64,000 nt of DNA from Pseudoxanthomonas sp. J31 (GCF_000510725.1 NZ_AZNZ01000012.1:43513-107512); one strand, 5' to 3'. Positions 1-8,940 are shown, counted from the stretch's first letter. Numbers and translations are program-made. Notes: generated by a model from the sequence alone, not told the origin.

Positions 1-2204
1 AACACCGGCTCCTCGTCGGCCGGCAGCGGCGGCGGGCCGCCGGCCGGCAGGGACGGCGCTTCCGGCACCGGCGCGGAGGCGACGGCAAACGGCTCGCCCG
101 CGCCGGGCAGCGGCCCATCCGCCGGCAGCGGCGGCGGCACCGCGGCGGTACCGGCATCCGGGGCAGCGGCGGCGGCTTCGGCGATGTATTCGCCGGACAC
201 CGGGTCGTAGACGAAGCGCGGAGCGTCGCCCAGCGACGGGATCGCCGGCGGCTGCGGCACCACCGGCGGCAGTTCGACCTCCAGCGCCGGAGCTTCCAGC
301 ACTTCGCGGACCGGACCGGCGATATCGGCCGGTTCCGGTGCGGCGACCGGGGCCGGCGACAGTTCGACCGAATCCCAGTCCAGGCCGGCCGGCGCGGCCG
401 GCGCCTGCGGCGCGGCGGCAACCGGTTCCGGGGCGGCGGGCAGCGGCGGCGGCACGGCGGCGGCCGGGGTGCTCGCCGGCGCCGCGGCCGCGGGGGCCTC
501 GGCGGCGTGGGCGTCCGGCAGCGGCCAGTAGTTCAGGCTTTCCAGGCTGCTGCGCGCGATCTCCAGGATCTCGGCGCGGTTGGGCCGGCGGTCGCGCAGC
601 GCCTCCAGGTAGTACTCCAGGCTGGCCATGGCGTCGGCCAGGGTGTCCAGCTGGCGGCCGCTGGGCACGCGCCGGCGCCCGATCAGCTCGGTCAGGATGT
701 AGCGGCGCACGCCTTCCAGGTAATCGGCCGGTTCGCCCAGCTCGAGCATGCGCAGCGCGCCGGCCACTTCCTCCAGCAGGCGCGGCACCGATTCCAGCCG
801 GGCATGGTCCCAGTTGGTCTCGATGAAGGCGACGAAGTCCTCGCGCGCAGCGGCGAAGTTGGCCAGCGCCTCGTGCGCCAGCACCTCCACCGTGCGCCGG
901 GCCTCGGCCGCGGCGGCATCCTCCGCGCCCTCCTCGCCCGCGCCCAGGCTGGCAACCTGGTCGTCGAGGGTGGCGTCCACGTAGAGCAGCGCGCCGGCGA
1001 TGTCCAGCAGCGCGCCCTCGCTCGCCGGCGCGTTGCCGGCGGCGATGGCCTGCAGCGCGTCGCGCTGCTGCAGCACCACGTCGCGGGCCACGCCCAGGCC
1101 GAGCATGCCCAGGGTGTCGGCCACCCGGGTCAGGTCGGCGGCCTGCGGCTGCAGCGCGGCGACGTCGCCGCCGGTGCGCAGGTGCAGGTCCAGCGCGTCC
1201 TTCACCCGCAGCAATTCCTCCTTGACCACCCCGCCGACGGTGTTGAGCAGGTCGCGGTTGCGGCCGGCCAGGCTGCCGCGGGCGTGGTCCAGCTCGGCCT
1301 CGCTGGGCATCTGCGCGTCCAGGTCGAACGCGCGGCGCAGTTCATCCAGCGCCGGGTGCGGCGTGCGCGCGTAGGCGACCGCGTACAGCAGCTGGCGGGT
1401 CGGCTCCTGGGTCGACACGCCGCGCGAGGCGGCCGGCAGGGCCTCGTTCTCGCTGGCCTGCTGCAACGCGCGCAGCGCGGCGGCGAAGGCGCCGCGCAGG
1501 TTCTCGTTGCCGGCCAGGGCGCCGTCGCGCAGCGCGGCGGTCACCGAGGACAGCACCCACAGCATGCGCCGGGTGGTCTCGTGGCTGGCGTTGCGCAGCA
1601 GTTCGGCGGTCGCCTCGGCCAGCATCGCGGTGTCGCCGGGGGCGCCGTTCTCCGGCCACGCCAGCATCGCTTCCTGGAAACGGCGCAGGGCGGCGGCGAC
1701 CAGGTCCTGGCGCTGCGCCCACGGCAGCGCGGAGGGCGCCGGCAGCTGCGCCGGCAGCGGCGCGCTCAGGTCCGGGGCGAACAGCACGCTCTCGTTGAGT
1801 CCGGCGGCACCGCGCGCGGCGCGGATGTCGTTGAGCAGCGGCAGCAGCACGATCGGGATGTCGCGATGGCCGTTCTGCAGGCGCTCCAGGTAGTCGGGCA
1901 GCAGCACGGTGCCGCGCATCAGGGTGGCGCAGGCCTCGTCGCGGTCGTTGGCCGCGCCCTGCTGCAGGGCCTGGGCCAGCAGCTCCATCTCCTCGGCGAC
2001 CATCGCCGGGGCGTACAGCTCGACCATCCGCAGCGTGCCCTGCACCTGGTGCAGGTAGCCGGCGCAGAAGCGCATGCGGCTGCTGTCGGAGGGGTTCTCG
2101 ACGAACGCCTCGATCTCCCCGCGCGCCTGGCGCAGGGTCTCGTCCAGCTCGGGCTTGACCCAGCCGAGTACGGCGTGGCTCATCGCGTCGCGCAGCGCAC
2201 TCAT
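1..2204 (-). CDS. chpA: ChpA/PilL-type chemotaxis histidine kinase, N-terminal part (runs off left edge)
   Basis: Large hybrid CheA-like kinase of the Pil-Chp system that phosphorylates PilG and PilH to steer type IV pilus extension and retraction. About 734 codons are visible and the frame stays open to base 1; the kinase core and receiver domains lie outside the window. Residues 1-120 look like an Hpt domain, with the phospho-acceptor motif LHQVQGTLRM (His about residue 52). A second Hpt-like helix bundle (LEEVAGALRML, around residue 450) lacks the His. The last ~170 visible residues are Ala/Pro-rich with repeated PPPLP motifs, a typical inter-domain linker. The first codon is taken at 2204 because a G-rich stretch lies 5-9 bases upstream; an in-frame ATG at 2216 is the alternative. 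It is the last visible gene of the pilGHIJ-chpA operon. Identity rests on synteny plus the Hpt motif. Confidence 0.85.
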   Translation of the reverse strand, partial: MSALRDAMSHAVLGWVKPELDETLRQARGEIEAFVENPSDSSRMRFCAGYLHQVQGTLRMVELYAPAMVAEEMELLAQALQQGAANDRDEACATLMRGTVLLPDYLERLQNGHRDIPIVLLPLLNDIRAARGAAGLNESVLFAPDLSAPLPAQLPAPSALPWAQRQDLVAAALRRFQEAMLAWPENGAPGDTAMLAEATAELLRNASHETTRRMLWVLSSVTAALRDGALAGNENLRGAFAAALRALQQASENEALPAASRGVSTQEPTRQLLYAVAYARTPHPALDELRRAFDLDAQMPSEAELDHARGSLAGRNRDLLNTVGGVVKEELLRVKDALDLHLRTGGDVAALQPQAADLTRVADTLGMLGLGVARDVVLQQRDALQAIAAGNAPASEGALLDIAGALLYVDATLDDQVASLGAGEEGAEDAAAAEARRTVEVLAHEALANFAAAREDFVAFIETNWDHARLESVPRLLEEVAGALRMLELGEPADYLEGVRRYILTELIGRRRVPSGRQLDTLADAMASLEYYLEALRDRRPNRAEILEIARSSLESLNYWPLPDAHAAEAPAAAAPASTPAAAVPPPLPAAPEPVAAAPQAPAAPAGLDWDSVELSPAPVAAPEPADIAGPVREVLEAPALEVELPPVVPQPPAIPSLGDAPRFVYDPVSGEYIAEAAAAAPDAGTAAVPPPLPADGPLPGAGEPFAVASAPVPEAPSLPAGGPPPLPADEEPV

Positions 2205-2285
2205 GCCTGCCCCCATGCCGCCGGGCAGCCAAGGCGCGGATACCGGGCCATCTTCATTCCATCATCCCCCGTCAGGCCCATCTGA

Positions 2286-4322
2286 TCAGCCAGGCAGCTT
2301 GAAGTCGGCGACCGAGCGGCGCAGGTCGGCAGCCAGCTGCGCCAGGTGTCCGATCGATTCGGCCGTCTGGCCCGCGCCCCGCGAAGTCTGGGCGGAAATC
2401 TGGCGGACCACTTCCATGGTCTTGGTGATGTCGGCGGCCGCGCCGGCCTGCTGCTGGGCGGCGACCGAGATGTTCTTGATCAGCTCGTTCAGGGCGTTGG
2501 ACACGCGCTCGATCTCGGTCAGCGCGGTACCGGCGTCCTCGGCCAGGCGGGCACCGGACACCACCTCGGCGGTGGTCTGCTCCATCGAGCTGACCGCCTC
2601 GTTGGTGTCGGCCTGGATCGCCTGGACCAGGCCTTCGATTCGCCGGGTCGCGTTGGAGGTGCGTTCCGCCAGGCGCTGCACTTCGTCCGCCACCACCGCG
2701 AAGCCGCGGCCCGTCTCGCCCGCCGCTGCCGCCTGCACGGCCGCGTTGAGCGCCAGGATGTTGGTCTGCTCGGAAATGTCGTTGATCAGTTCCACGATCG
2801 AGCCGATCTCCTGGGACGACTCGCCCAGGCGCTTGATGCGCTTGGAGGTCTCCTGGATCTGGTCGCGGATCTGGTCCATGCCGTTGATGGTCTCGCGCAC
2901 CACGCCGGCGCCCTCGGCCGCGATGACCACCGAGCGCTGCGCCACTTCCGCCGATTCGGTGGAGTTGCGCGACACCTGCTCGATGCTGGCCGCGATTTCA
3001 GCGATGCGCTGGGAGGCGGCGTTGATCTGCTCGGCCTGGTGGTTGGACGCCTCGGCCAGCTGCAGCGCGGTGGCCTGGGTCTCCTGGGACGAGGCCGCGA
3101 CCTGCACCGAGGTGTCGTTGATCGTGGTCACCAGGTTGCGCAGCTCGTCCACCGCGTAGTTGATCGCGTCCGCGATCGCGCCGGTCATGTCCTCGGTCAC
3201 CGAGGCCTTCACCGTCAGGTCGCCTTCACCCAGCGAGCTGATTTCGTCCAGCAGCCGCATGATCGCCTGCTGGTTGCGGCTGTTGAACTCCACCTGGGCC
3301 TGGTAGCGCAGCTCCTGCTCGCGCTGGCGGTTGCGCACCGAGCTCCACACGAAGCCGATCAGCGACAGCAGCGCCAGCACGCCGGAAACCACGCCGATCC
3401 AGAAGTTCGGGAACACGCGGGTGTCGCGGGCCGAACCGAAGGCGGCGAACGCCTCGAACACGCGCTTGCTGTCCTCCAGCATCTGCGACGAGCCGGCCAC
3501 CAGGCTGGCGGCCGCGGTCTGCGCGGCGAACAGGTTGCGCGAGCTGGCCAGGATCGCCTCGACGTCCTTGCGCATCTCGTTCCACTGTTCCTGCGACTGC
3601 TGCAGGGCGGCCTGGGCGGCGGGGTTGCGGACCTGGGCGATGCCCAGTTCCTCGTTGCCCTCCATCAGGCCGGTCAGCACCTGGGTGAACACCACCGCGT
3701 CGCGGGCCAGGGCGTCGCCGGCGGCGCTGGCGCCGGGACCGCCGGCGCGGATCTCGGTGACGCGGCGGGCCATGGTGCCGGCGACCACGACCTGCTGCAG
3801 GGCATTGAACACCTGCGCGGCGGGCGCGCCGCCGGCGGTCATCGCGCGCACCACCTCGTTCAGCTGCGCCTGCAGCTGCGGCACGCGGCCGACGAAGCGG
3901 TCGGCGTTGCCGGCCAGGGCCAGCACCGCCTCCTCGGACTCAAGGATCTGCGCCGATTGCTGGGCCAGCGGGTTCCAGGTGCGGCCCAGCTGCTGCAGCG
4001 GCGCGGCCACGCCCGGCTCGCCGCCGAAGCGCTGCTGCAGCCCGCTCACCGTGCTGACGATGCGGGTGCGGGTCTGGCGGAAGGCGGTGAACGCCTCGGC
4101 GTTGCCGCCGACCGCGTCGCGGCCCTGGTTGGCAAGCTGCTGCGAGAGCACCTGCAGGTCGGCCGCGCCGGTGCTGGCGCCGGCCAGCCGGCTGCCCTGG
4201 TAGGTCGCCACACCGGTGTTGGTGGCGAACACCACCACCGACAGCACCAGCAGGACCAGCCAGAACCCGGTGCTCACGCCACCCAGGCGGCTGGTCTTCG
4301 GGGATTCCGGTGCAGTGCTCAT
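2286..4322 (-). CDS. pilJ: Type IV pilus methyl-accepting chemotaxis protein PilJ
   Basis: Membrane chemoreceptor (678 aa) of the Pil-Chp pathway, which relays surface or pilus signals to the ChpA kinase through PilI. An N-terminal membrane helix (about residues 18-38, FWLVLLVLSVVVFATNTGVA) is followed by a periplasmic PilJ-type sensor region to about residue 310, a second membrane helix (about 305-328), a HAMP-like segment and the long signalling coiled coil. The conserved hairpin tip (ISEQTNILALNAAVQAA, then GRGFAVVADEVQRLAE) lies around residues 510-555. As in other PilJ proteins the tip reads AVQAAAAGE rather than the AIEAARAGE of classical receptors. No pilK (CheR-type methyltransferase) follows; chpA starts 81 bases downstream. 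Cotranscribed with pilG-H-I. Confidence 0.93.
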   Translation of the reverse strand: MSTAPESPKTSRLGGVSTGFWLVLLVLSVVVFATNTGVATYQGSRLAGASTGAADLQVLSQQLANQGRDAVGGNAEAFTAFRQTRTRIVSTVSGLQQRFGGEPGVAAPLQQLGRTWNPLAQQSAQILESEEAVLALAGNADRFVGRVPQLQAQLNEVVRAMTAGGAPAAQVFNALQQVVVAGTMARRVTEIRAGGPGASAAGDALARDAVVFTQVLTGLMEGNEELGIAQVRNPAAQAALQQSQEQWNEMRKDVEAILASSRNLFAAQTAAASLVAGSSQMLEDSKRVFEAFAAFGSARDTRVFPNFWIGVVSGVLALLSLIGFVWSSVRNRQREQELRYQAQVEFNSRNQQAIMRLLDEISSLGEGDLTVKASVTEDMTGAIADAINYAVDELRNLVTTINDTSVQVAASSQETQATALQLAEASNHQAEQINAASQRIAEIAASIEQVSRNSTESAEVAQRSVVIAAEGAGVVRETINGMDQIRDQIQETSKRIKRLGESSQEIGSIVELINDISEQTNILALNAAVQAAAAGETGRGFAVVADEVQRLAERTSNATRRIEGLVQAIQADTNEAVSSMEQTTAEVVSGARLAEDAGTALTEIERVSNALNELIKNISVAAQQQAGAAADITKTMEVVRQISAQTSRGAGQTAESIGHLAQLAADLRRSVADFKLPG

Positions 4323-4362
4323 TCGCGTATTGCCTCGATCGGATTCTTGGAGGGGCCGCCGC

Positions 4363-4893
4363 TCACGCCGCGGCCTGCCTGAATTCAGGGGTACGGGCCA
4401 GCCTGGACAGGGAGAACACCGCCCAGTCCGCGCCCTCGCTGTGGAACGCGCGCTCGACGAAGTGGGCGTAGCGGCCGCGGGCCAGCGGCGCCGGGTCGAT
4501 TGCCTGGTCCTCGCTGAAGGCGCGCTGGCCGTACAGCTCGTCGATGGTCAGCGCCACGTCGCCGCCCTGCTGGCGCATGACCAGCACGCGCTGGCCCTCG
4601 TGCAGGACGGTGCGCTCGCCTTCCAGGAACAGCTTCAGGTCGATGACCGGGAACAGGTTGCCGCGCAGGTTGCCGATGCCCAGCAGCCACGGCTGCGCGC
4701 CGGGGACGGGCGTCACCGGCGGCATCGGCATGATCTCGACCACCTCGCCGAACTGCGACACCAGCCGCTGCCGGCCGATGCGGTAGCCGACGCCGCGCCA
4801 GGTCTCCGGGCCCAGCTCGCGCGCCGGCAGCTGCACCGCGTGCGCCAGGCTGCGGCGCTCGTAGTCGGAAAGGATGTCGAACGGAGTGCGCAT
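4363..4893 (-). CDS. pilI: Twitching motility CheW-like adaptor PilI
   Basis: CheW-family coupling protein (176 aa, the usual PilI length) linking the receptor PilJ to the ChpA kinase in the cytoplasm. The CheW fold shows in WLLGIGNLRGNLFPVIDL near the middle and VALTIDELYGQRAF further on. Its ATG overlaps the pilH stop by one base (TGATG), so the two genes are translationally coupled. It lies between pilH and pilJ, in the order of the Pseudomonas and Xanthomonas pilGHIJ clusters. Confidence 0.92.
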   Translation of the reverse strand: MRTPFDILSDYERRSLAHAVQLPARELGPETWRGVGYRIGRQRLVSQFGEVVEIMPMPPVTPVPGAQPWLLGIGNLRGNLFPVIDLKLFLEGERTVLHEGQRVLVMRQQGGDVALTIDELYGQRAFSEDQAIDPAPLARGRYAHFVERAFHSEGADWAVFSLSRLARTPEFRQAAA

Positions 4894-5261
4894 CAGGCCG
4901 CGCCCACCAGCTGGTTGATGCGCGCCATCAGGTCCTCTTCGCGCGGCGGCTTGACCACGTAGTCCACCGCGCCCTGGCGCATGGCCCAGGCGCGGTCGGT
5001 CTCCATGCTCTTGGTGCTGACGATCAGCACCGGGATCTTGCTGGTGGCCTCGTCGCGGCTGAGCGCGCGGGTGGCCTGGAAACCACTCATGCCCGGAAGC
5101 ACCACGTCCATCAGGACGAGGTCGGGCAGCTGCTTGCGTGCCAGTTCAAGTCCGTCCTCGGCGTTGGTCGCGAACAGGACCTGGTGTCCGCCGCGCTCCA
5201 GCCACTGGGTGAAGACGGCACGATCGGTCGGCGAATCTTCGATCAGCAGGATTCGAGCCAT
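4893..5261 (-). CDS. pilH: Response regulator PilH
   Basis: Single-domain CheY-like receiver (122 aa) and phosphorylation target of ChpA; in Pseudomonas PilH is linked to pilus retraction. Receiver hallmarks are visible: acidic residues after the first strand (ILLIEDSPTD), phospho-acceptor Asp in LPDLVLMDVVLPGMSGF, the conserved Ser in VLIVSTKSMETD, and Lys in YVVKPP. It follows pilG by 18 bases and overlaps pilI by one base. Confidence 0.93.
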   Translation of the reverse strand: MARILLIEDSPTDRAVFTQWLERGGHQVLFATNAEDGLELARKQLPDLVLMDVVLPGMSGFQATRALSRDEATSKIPVLIVSTKSMETDRAWAMRQGAVDYVVKPPREEDLMARINQLVGAA

Positions 5262-5279
5262 GTTTTGCCTGCCCCCCGG

Positions 5280-5681
5280 TCAGGCGTTGACGTACGTACG
5301 GATTGCCCCGAGCAGTTCTTCCCGCGTGAATGGCTTGGTGAGGTATTGCTCGGAGCCGACGATGCGGCCGCGCGCCTTGTCGAACAGGCCGTCCTTGGAG
5401 GACAGCATGATGACCGGCGTCGACTTGAACTTCTGGTTGCCCTTGATCAGCGCGCAGGTCTGATAGCCGTCGAGCCGCGGCATCATGATGTCGACGAAGA
5501 TGATCTGCGGCTGCTGGTCGGCGATCTTGGCCAGCGCCTCGAAGCCGTCGCTGGCCGTGACCACCTCGCAGCCCTCGCGCTTGAGCAGGGTCTCGGCGGT
5601 GCGGCGGATGGTCTTTGAGTCGTCGATGACCAGTACCCGCAGGCCACCCAATGCCCCGGCTGGGGCCGTGTTGTCAGTCAT
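5280..5681 (-). CDS. pilG: Response regulator PilG
   Basis: Single-domain receiver (133 aa), first gene of the Pil-Chp operon. Motifs are LRVLVIDDSKTIRRTAE (Asp pair), IIFVDIMMPRLDGY (phospho-acceptor Asp), VIMLSSKDG and LTKPF (Lys). In Pseudomonas PilG promotes pilus extension and cAMP signalling. A good sigma-70-like promoter lies 60-88 bases upstream. Divergent from gshB, as in Pseudomonas aeruginosa. Confidence 0.94.
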   Translation of the reverse strand: MTDNTAPAGALGGLRVLVIDDSKTIRRTAETLLKREGCEVVTASDGFEALAKIADQQPQIIFVDIMMPRLDGYQTCALIKGNQKFKSTPVIMLSSKDGLFDKARGRIVGSEQYLTKPFTREELLGAIRTYVNA

Positions 5682-5740
5682 TACCCTGGTTCCCCTTGCG
5701 CGCGGCGCTTCTTCATTCCCGGCACCGCTGCTTGGGTGTC

Positions 5741-5769
5741 TATATCCCAGTACCGGGAAAACCTGTCAA
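5741..5769 (-). promoter_or_regulatory. Predicted sigma-70 promoter of the pilG operon
   Basis: Read on the minus strand: a perfect -35 TTGACA (5769-5764), a 17-base spacer and a -10 GATATA (5746-5741). It sits in the pilG/gshB divergent gap, pointing at pilG, whose ATG is about 60 bases further on. This is the best -35/-10 pair I found in the window. No transcription data are available. Confidence 0.55.
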
Positions 5770-5872
5770 GCCCGGCGTGGGTTTGTGCACCTGCGTCACC
5801 GGCGCGGCGCGACCGCCGGCACGCCGCGCGGGCCGGGGCCGCCCGGGCCGGTCGCGGCCGCGGACGATGGGC

Positions 5873-5878
5873 TAACAT
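5873..5878 (+). promoter_or_regulatory. Possible -10 element of gshB
   Basis: TAACAT in otherwise very GC-rich DNA, 37 bases upstream of the gshB ATG. No convincing -35 is visible at normal spacing, so this is only a weak candidate. The rest of the 234-base pilG-gshB gap holds nothing else I recognise. Confidence 0.25.
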
Positions 5879-5915
5879 CACCGGCCTGCCTTCCCTACGT
5901 GTGCGGCCCGCCCCA

Positions 5916-6866
5916 ATGCCCCTGGACGTCGTCGTGGTGATGGACCCGATCGGGTCGATCAAGATCGCCAAGGACACCACCTTCGCCATGCTCCTGGAGG
6001 CGCAGCGGCGCGGCCACCGCCTGCACTACGTCCGCCCCGGCGGGCTGGGCCTGCGCGACGGCCGCGCCGTGGCCACCGCCGCCCCGCTGCGGGTGCGCGA
6101 CGACAAGGCCGGCTGGTACGAGCTGGGCGATTACGCCGAGCTGGCATTCGGCCCCGGCCAGGTGGTGCTGATGCGCAAGGACCCGCCGTTCGACGGCGAG
6201 TACCTCTATGACACCCACATCCTGGACATCGCCCGCGCGGCCGGGGCGGAGGTGGTGAACAACCCGCAGGGCCTGCGCGACTTCAACGAGAAGCTTGCCG
6301 CCCAGCTGTTCCCGCAGTGCTGCCCGCCGACCCGGATCAGCCGCGACCCGGCCGCGCTGAAGGCCTTCGCCGCCGAACACGGCCGGGTGGTGCTCAAGCC
6401 GCTGGACGGCATGGGCGGGCGCTCGATCTTCCTCAGCCAGGCCGGCGATCCCAACCTGAACGTGATCCTGGAGACGCTGACCGAGGGCGGGCGCAAGCTG
6501 GCCCTGGCCCAGCGCTACATCCCGGAGATCACCGACGGCGACAAGCGCATCCTGCTGGTCGACGGGGTGCCGGTGGACTATTGCCTGGCGCGGATCCCGC
6601 AGGGCGACGAGTTCCGCGGCAACCTGGCCGCCGGCGGCCGCGGCGTGGGCCGCCCGCTGTCCGAGCGCGACCGCTGGATCGCCGCCCAGGTCGGCCCGGA
6701 GATGCGCCGCCGCGGCATGCGCTTCGTCGGCCTGGACGTGATCGGCGACTACCTGACCGAGGTCAACGTCACCAGCCCCACCTGCGTGCGCGAGCTGGAC
6801 GCGCAGTTCGGCCTGAACATCGCCGGGCTGCTGTTCGACGCCATCGAGGCCGGGCCGGCGGCATGA
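5916..6866 (+). CDS. gshB: Glutathione synthetase
   Basis: ATP-grasp enzyme (316 aa, normal for the family) joining gamma-glutamylcysteine and glycine to make glutathione. The start at 5916 gives the conserved N-terminus MPLDVVVVMDPIGSIKIAKDT; an upstream in-frame start at 5736 would add 60 unconserved low-complexity residues. Further motifs are LMRKDPPFD, VVNNPQGLRDFNEKL, VLKPLDGMGGRSIF (nucleotide binding) and EVNVTSPTCVRE near the C-terminus. The stop overlaps the ATG of the TonB-like gene (ATGA), so the two are coupled. The order tonB3-gshB-pilG is also found in Pseudomonas aeruginosa. Confidence 0.96.
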   Translation: MPLDVVVVMDPIGSIKIAKDTTFAMLLEAQRRGHRLHYVRPGGLGLRDGRAVATAAPLRVRDDKAGWYELGDYAELAFGPGQVVLMRKDPPFDGEYLYDTHILDIARAAGAEVVNNPQGLRDFNEKLAAQLFPQCCPPTRISRDPAALKAFAAEHGRVVLKPLDGMGGRSIFLSQAGDPNLNVILETLTEGGRKLALAQRYIPEITDGDKRILLVDGVPVDYCLARIPQGDEFRGNLAAGGRGVGRPLSERDRWIAAQVGPEMRRRGMRFVGLDVIGDYLTEVNVTSPTCVRELDAQFGLNIAGLLFDAIEAGPAA

Positions 6867-7735
6867 GCACGGCCCAGGTGGCACCGCCGCGGATCGGGGA
6901 GCGGCAGCGCCTGAGCGCCACCCTGGTGCTGTCGGCGCTGGTCCACGGGATCCTGATCCTGGGCCTGGGCTTCGCCTTCCGCGGCGAGGCCCCGCTGGTG
7001 CCGACCCTGGACGTGATCTTCAGCAACACCAGCACCGAGCTGACCCCGGAACAGGCCGACTTCCTGGCCCAGGCCAACAACCGTGGTGGCGGCGAGCACG
7101 ACCGTGCGCAGCGCCCGCGCGACAGCCAGGCCGGCGCGGTGCCACGGGCCGAGCCGGGCGAGGCGCCACTGCCGCAGCAGCGCCAGGACCCGGCGCCGGC
7201 CCCGGAGACCCAGGCCCGGGTGGTGGCCAGCCGCCGCGGCGAGGACGCGGTGCCCGAGCCGCAGCCGCGCGAGCAGGCAGATACCCTGCACCCGGTCAGC
7301 CCGGCCAAGGCCGCGCGCGACGCGGAGATGGCGCGGCTGGCGGCCGAGGTCTACCTGCGCTCGGAGCTGTACGCCAAGCGCCCGACCCGCAAGTTCGTCT
7401 CCGCCAGCACCCGCGAGTACGCCTACGCCAACTACCTGCGCGCCTGGGTGGACCGCGCCGAGCGCATCGGCAACCTCAACTACCCGGACGAGGCCCGGCG
7501 CCGCCGCCTCGGCGGCCAGGTGGTGATCAGCGTCGGCGTGCGCCGCGACGGCACGGTGGAAAGCACCCGCATCCTGCGCTCCAGCGGTACCCCGCTGCTG
7601 GACGCCTCGGCCGAGCGCATCGTGCGCCTGGCCGAACCGTTCCCGCCGCTGCCGGACACCAATGACGGGGTCGACGTGCTGCACGTCACCCGCACCTGGG
7701 TGTTCAAGCCCGGCGGCGAGCTGCACACCGAGTAA
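6863..7735 (+). CDS. tonB3: TonB-like energy transducer (TonB3 type)
   Basis: 290-aa inner-membrane protein with one N-terminal membrane helix (about residues 22-40, LVLSALVHGILILGLGFAFR). A periplasmic Pro/Gln/Arg-rich region follows, then a C-terminal TonB domain (about 205-290) containing YPDEARRRRLGGQVVISVGV and a closing hydrophobic strand. TonB proteins transmit proton-motive force to outer-membrane receptors. This one is coupled to gshB and adjacent to the pilus chemosensory genes; in Pseudomonas aeruginosa the gene at the same position, tonB3, is needed for twitching motility. The same role here is inference from synteny. No exbB/exbD lie nearby. Confidence 0.8.
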   Translation: MSTAQVAPPRIGERQRLSATLVLSALVHGILILGLGFAFRGEAPLVPTLDVIFSNTSTELTPEQADFLAQANNRGGGEHDRAQRPRDSQAGAVPRAEPGEAPLPQQRQDPAPAPETQARVVASRRGEDAVPEPQPREQADTLHPVSPAKAARDAEMARLAAEVYLRSELYAKRPTRKFVSASTREYAYANYLRAWVDRAERIGNLNYPDEARRRRLGGQVVISVGVRRDGTVESTRILRSSGTPLLDASAERIVRLAEPFPPLPDTNDGVDVLHVTRTWVFKPGGELHTE

Positions 7736-7761
7736 GCCGCCACCCGCCCGCCAAGCGGGAA

Positions 7762-7784
7762 AACGCCGGCCCATGGCCGGCGTT
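7762..7784. terminator. Hairpin between convergent tonB3-like gene and aldolase
   Basis: Perfect 10-base-pair stem (arms 7762-7771 and 7775-7784, loop CAT) in the 75-base convergent gap. The A and T bases at the stem ends suit termination in both directions, although there is no long T tract. Confidence 0.6.
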
Positions 7785-7810
7785 CCCGGGTGCACCGCGG
7801 GGCGGGCGGC

Positions 7811-8818
7811 TCAGTCGCCCTGCCACTGCCCCAGCGCGGCCAGGCCATTGGCCCTGGCCCTGGCGTAGACCAGGTCCTGGGCCTTGCGCAGGTTGTTCTC
7901 CATGTCCCGCGCCCACAGCTGCAGCGCGGCCTGCTGCATGGCCCGGCCGTAGGAGAAGCTGAGGGTCCACGGGTTGGGGCCAAGCCGGTTCATCGCGTCC
8001 AGGTGCGCGGTGGCGCGCTCGTCGTCCTGGCCGCCGGACAGGAACACGATGCCCGGCAGGATCGCCGGCACCGTGGTCTTCAGGCACATCAGGGTGGACT
8101 CGGCCACTTCCTGCACGTCGGCCTGCTCCGGGCAGTCCTTGCCGGAAATGACCATCGAGGCCTTCAGGATCGTGCCTTCCAGCAGCACGTTCTGGTCGTA
8201 CAGCGAGCCGAACAGGGAGCGCAGCACGGCCTCGGTGACCTCGTAGCAGGTCTCGATGTCGTGGCCGCCGTCCATCAGCACCTCCGGCTCGACCACCGGC
8301 ACCAGGCCCTGCTCCTGGCACAGCGCCGCATAGCGCGCCAGGGCGTGGGCGTTGACGTCGATGCAGGTGCCGGTGGGGATGTCCTCGCCGATGGTGATCA
8401 CCGCGCGCCACTTGGCGAAACGCGCGCCCAGCCGGTAGTACTCCTGCAGGCGCTCGCGCAGGCCGTCCAGGCCCTCGGTCACCAGCTCGCCGGGGTAGCC
8501 GGCCAGCGGCACGGTGCCCTTGTCGACCTTGATGCCCGGCAGGATGCCCTGCCCGGCCATGTACTGCGGGAACGGCACGCCGTCGCCGGTGGCCTGGCGG
8601 ATGGTCTCGTCGTACAGGATCGCGCCGGAGATGTGCTCGGACAGCTTCGGCGTGGTGAGCAGCAGCTCGCGGTAGGCGCGGCGGTTCTCCCCGCTGTTGT
8701 CGATCCCGACCGCGGCGAAGCGCTTGCCGATGGTCGCGGTGGACTCGTCGATGGCGATGATGCCCTTGCCCGGGGCGACGAGCGCCTGCGCGGTTTCGGC
8801 CAGCTGTTCGATGCTCAT
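7811..8818 (-). CDS. fda: Class I fructose-bisphosphate aldolase
   Basis: Schiff-base (class I) aldolase (335 aa) cleaving fructose 1,6-bisphosphate to dihydroxyacetone phosphate and glyceraldehyde 3-phosphate. Family motifs are GIIAIDESTATIGKRF at the N-terminus, VPVVEPEVLMDG, the catalytic-lysine segment LLEGTILKASMV and the phosphate-binding IVFLSGGQDDERAT. The start at 8818 gives the canonical N-terminus. Preceded on the minus strand by pyruvate kinase, but a strong hairpin and 144 bases separate them and a TATACT box precedes the gene, so separate transcription is likely. Confidence 0.94.
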   Translation of the reverse strand: MSIEQLAETAQALVAPGKGIIAIDESTATIGKRFAAVGIDNSGENRRAYRELLLTTPKLSEHISGAILYDETIRQATGDGVPFPQYMAGQGILPGIKVDKGTVPLAGYPGELVTEGLDGLRERLQEYYRLGARFAKWRAVITIGEDIPTGTCIDVNAHALARYAALCQEQGLVPVVEPEVLMDGGHDIETCYEVTEAVLRSLFGSLYDQNVLLEGTILKASMVISGKDCPEQADVQEVAESTLMCLKTTVPAILPGIVFLSGGQDDERATAHLDAMNRLGPNPWTLSFSYGRAMQQAALQLWARDMENNLRKAQDLVYARARANGLAALGQWQGD

Positions 8819-8850
8819 GGGGGGTCCTGCGCGGGGGACGGGGGCCGTGA

Positions 8851-8856
8851 AGTATA
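8851..8856 (-). promoter_or_regulatory. Possible -10 element of the aldolase gene
   Basis: TATACT on the minus strand (8856-8851), 33 bases upstream of the aldolase ATG. The hexamer 17 bases further up is GC-only and does not resemble a -35. Confidence 0.35.
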
Positions 8857-8914
8857 GCCGCCGCCCTCGCCACGCCCCGTGCAGCCCGGCGCGCCGGCAA
8901 GGCCCGCAAACAGG

Positions 8915-8940
8915 ACGGGCGCCCGCAGGCGCCCGTCCGT
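8915..8940 (-). terminator. Terminator hairpin downstream of pyruvate kinase
   Basis: Perfect 11-bp stem (8915-8925 with 8930-8940) and a 4-base loop, 22 bases past the pyk stop. No T run is visible. Confidence 0.55.

Noticed and set aside
507..2285. 592-codon open frame on the + strand opposite chpA
   Set aside because: Gln/Gly/Ala/Arg-rich shadow of the chpA frame; very high GC makes long antisense frames common. No recognisable domain.
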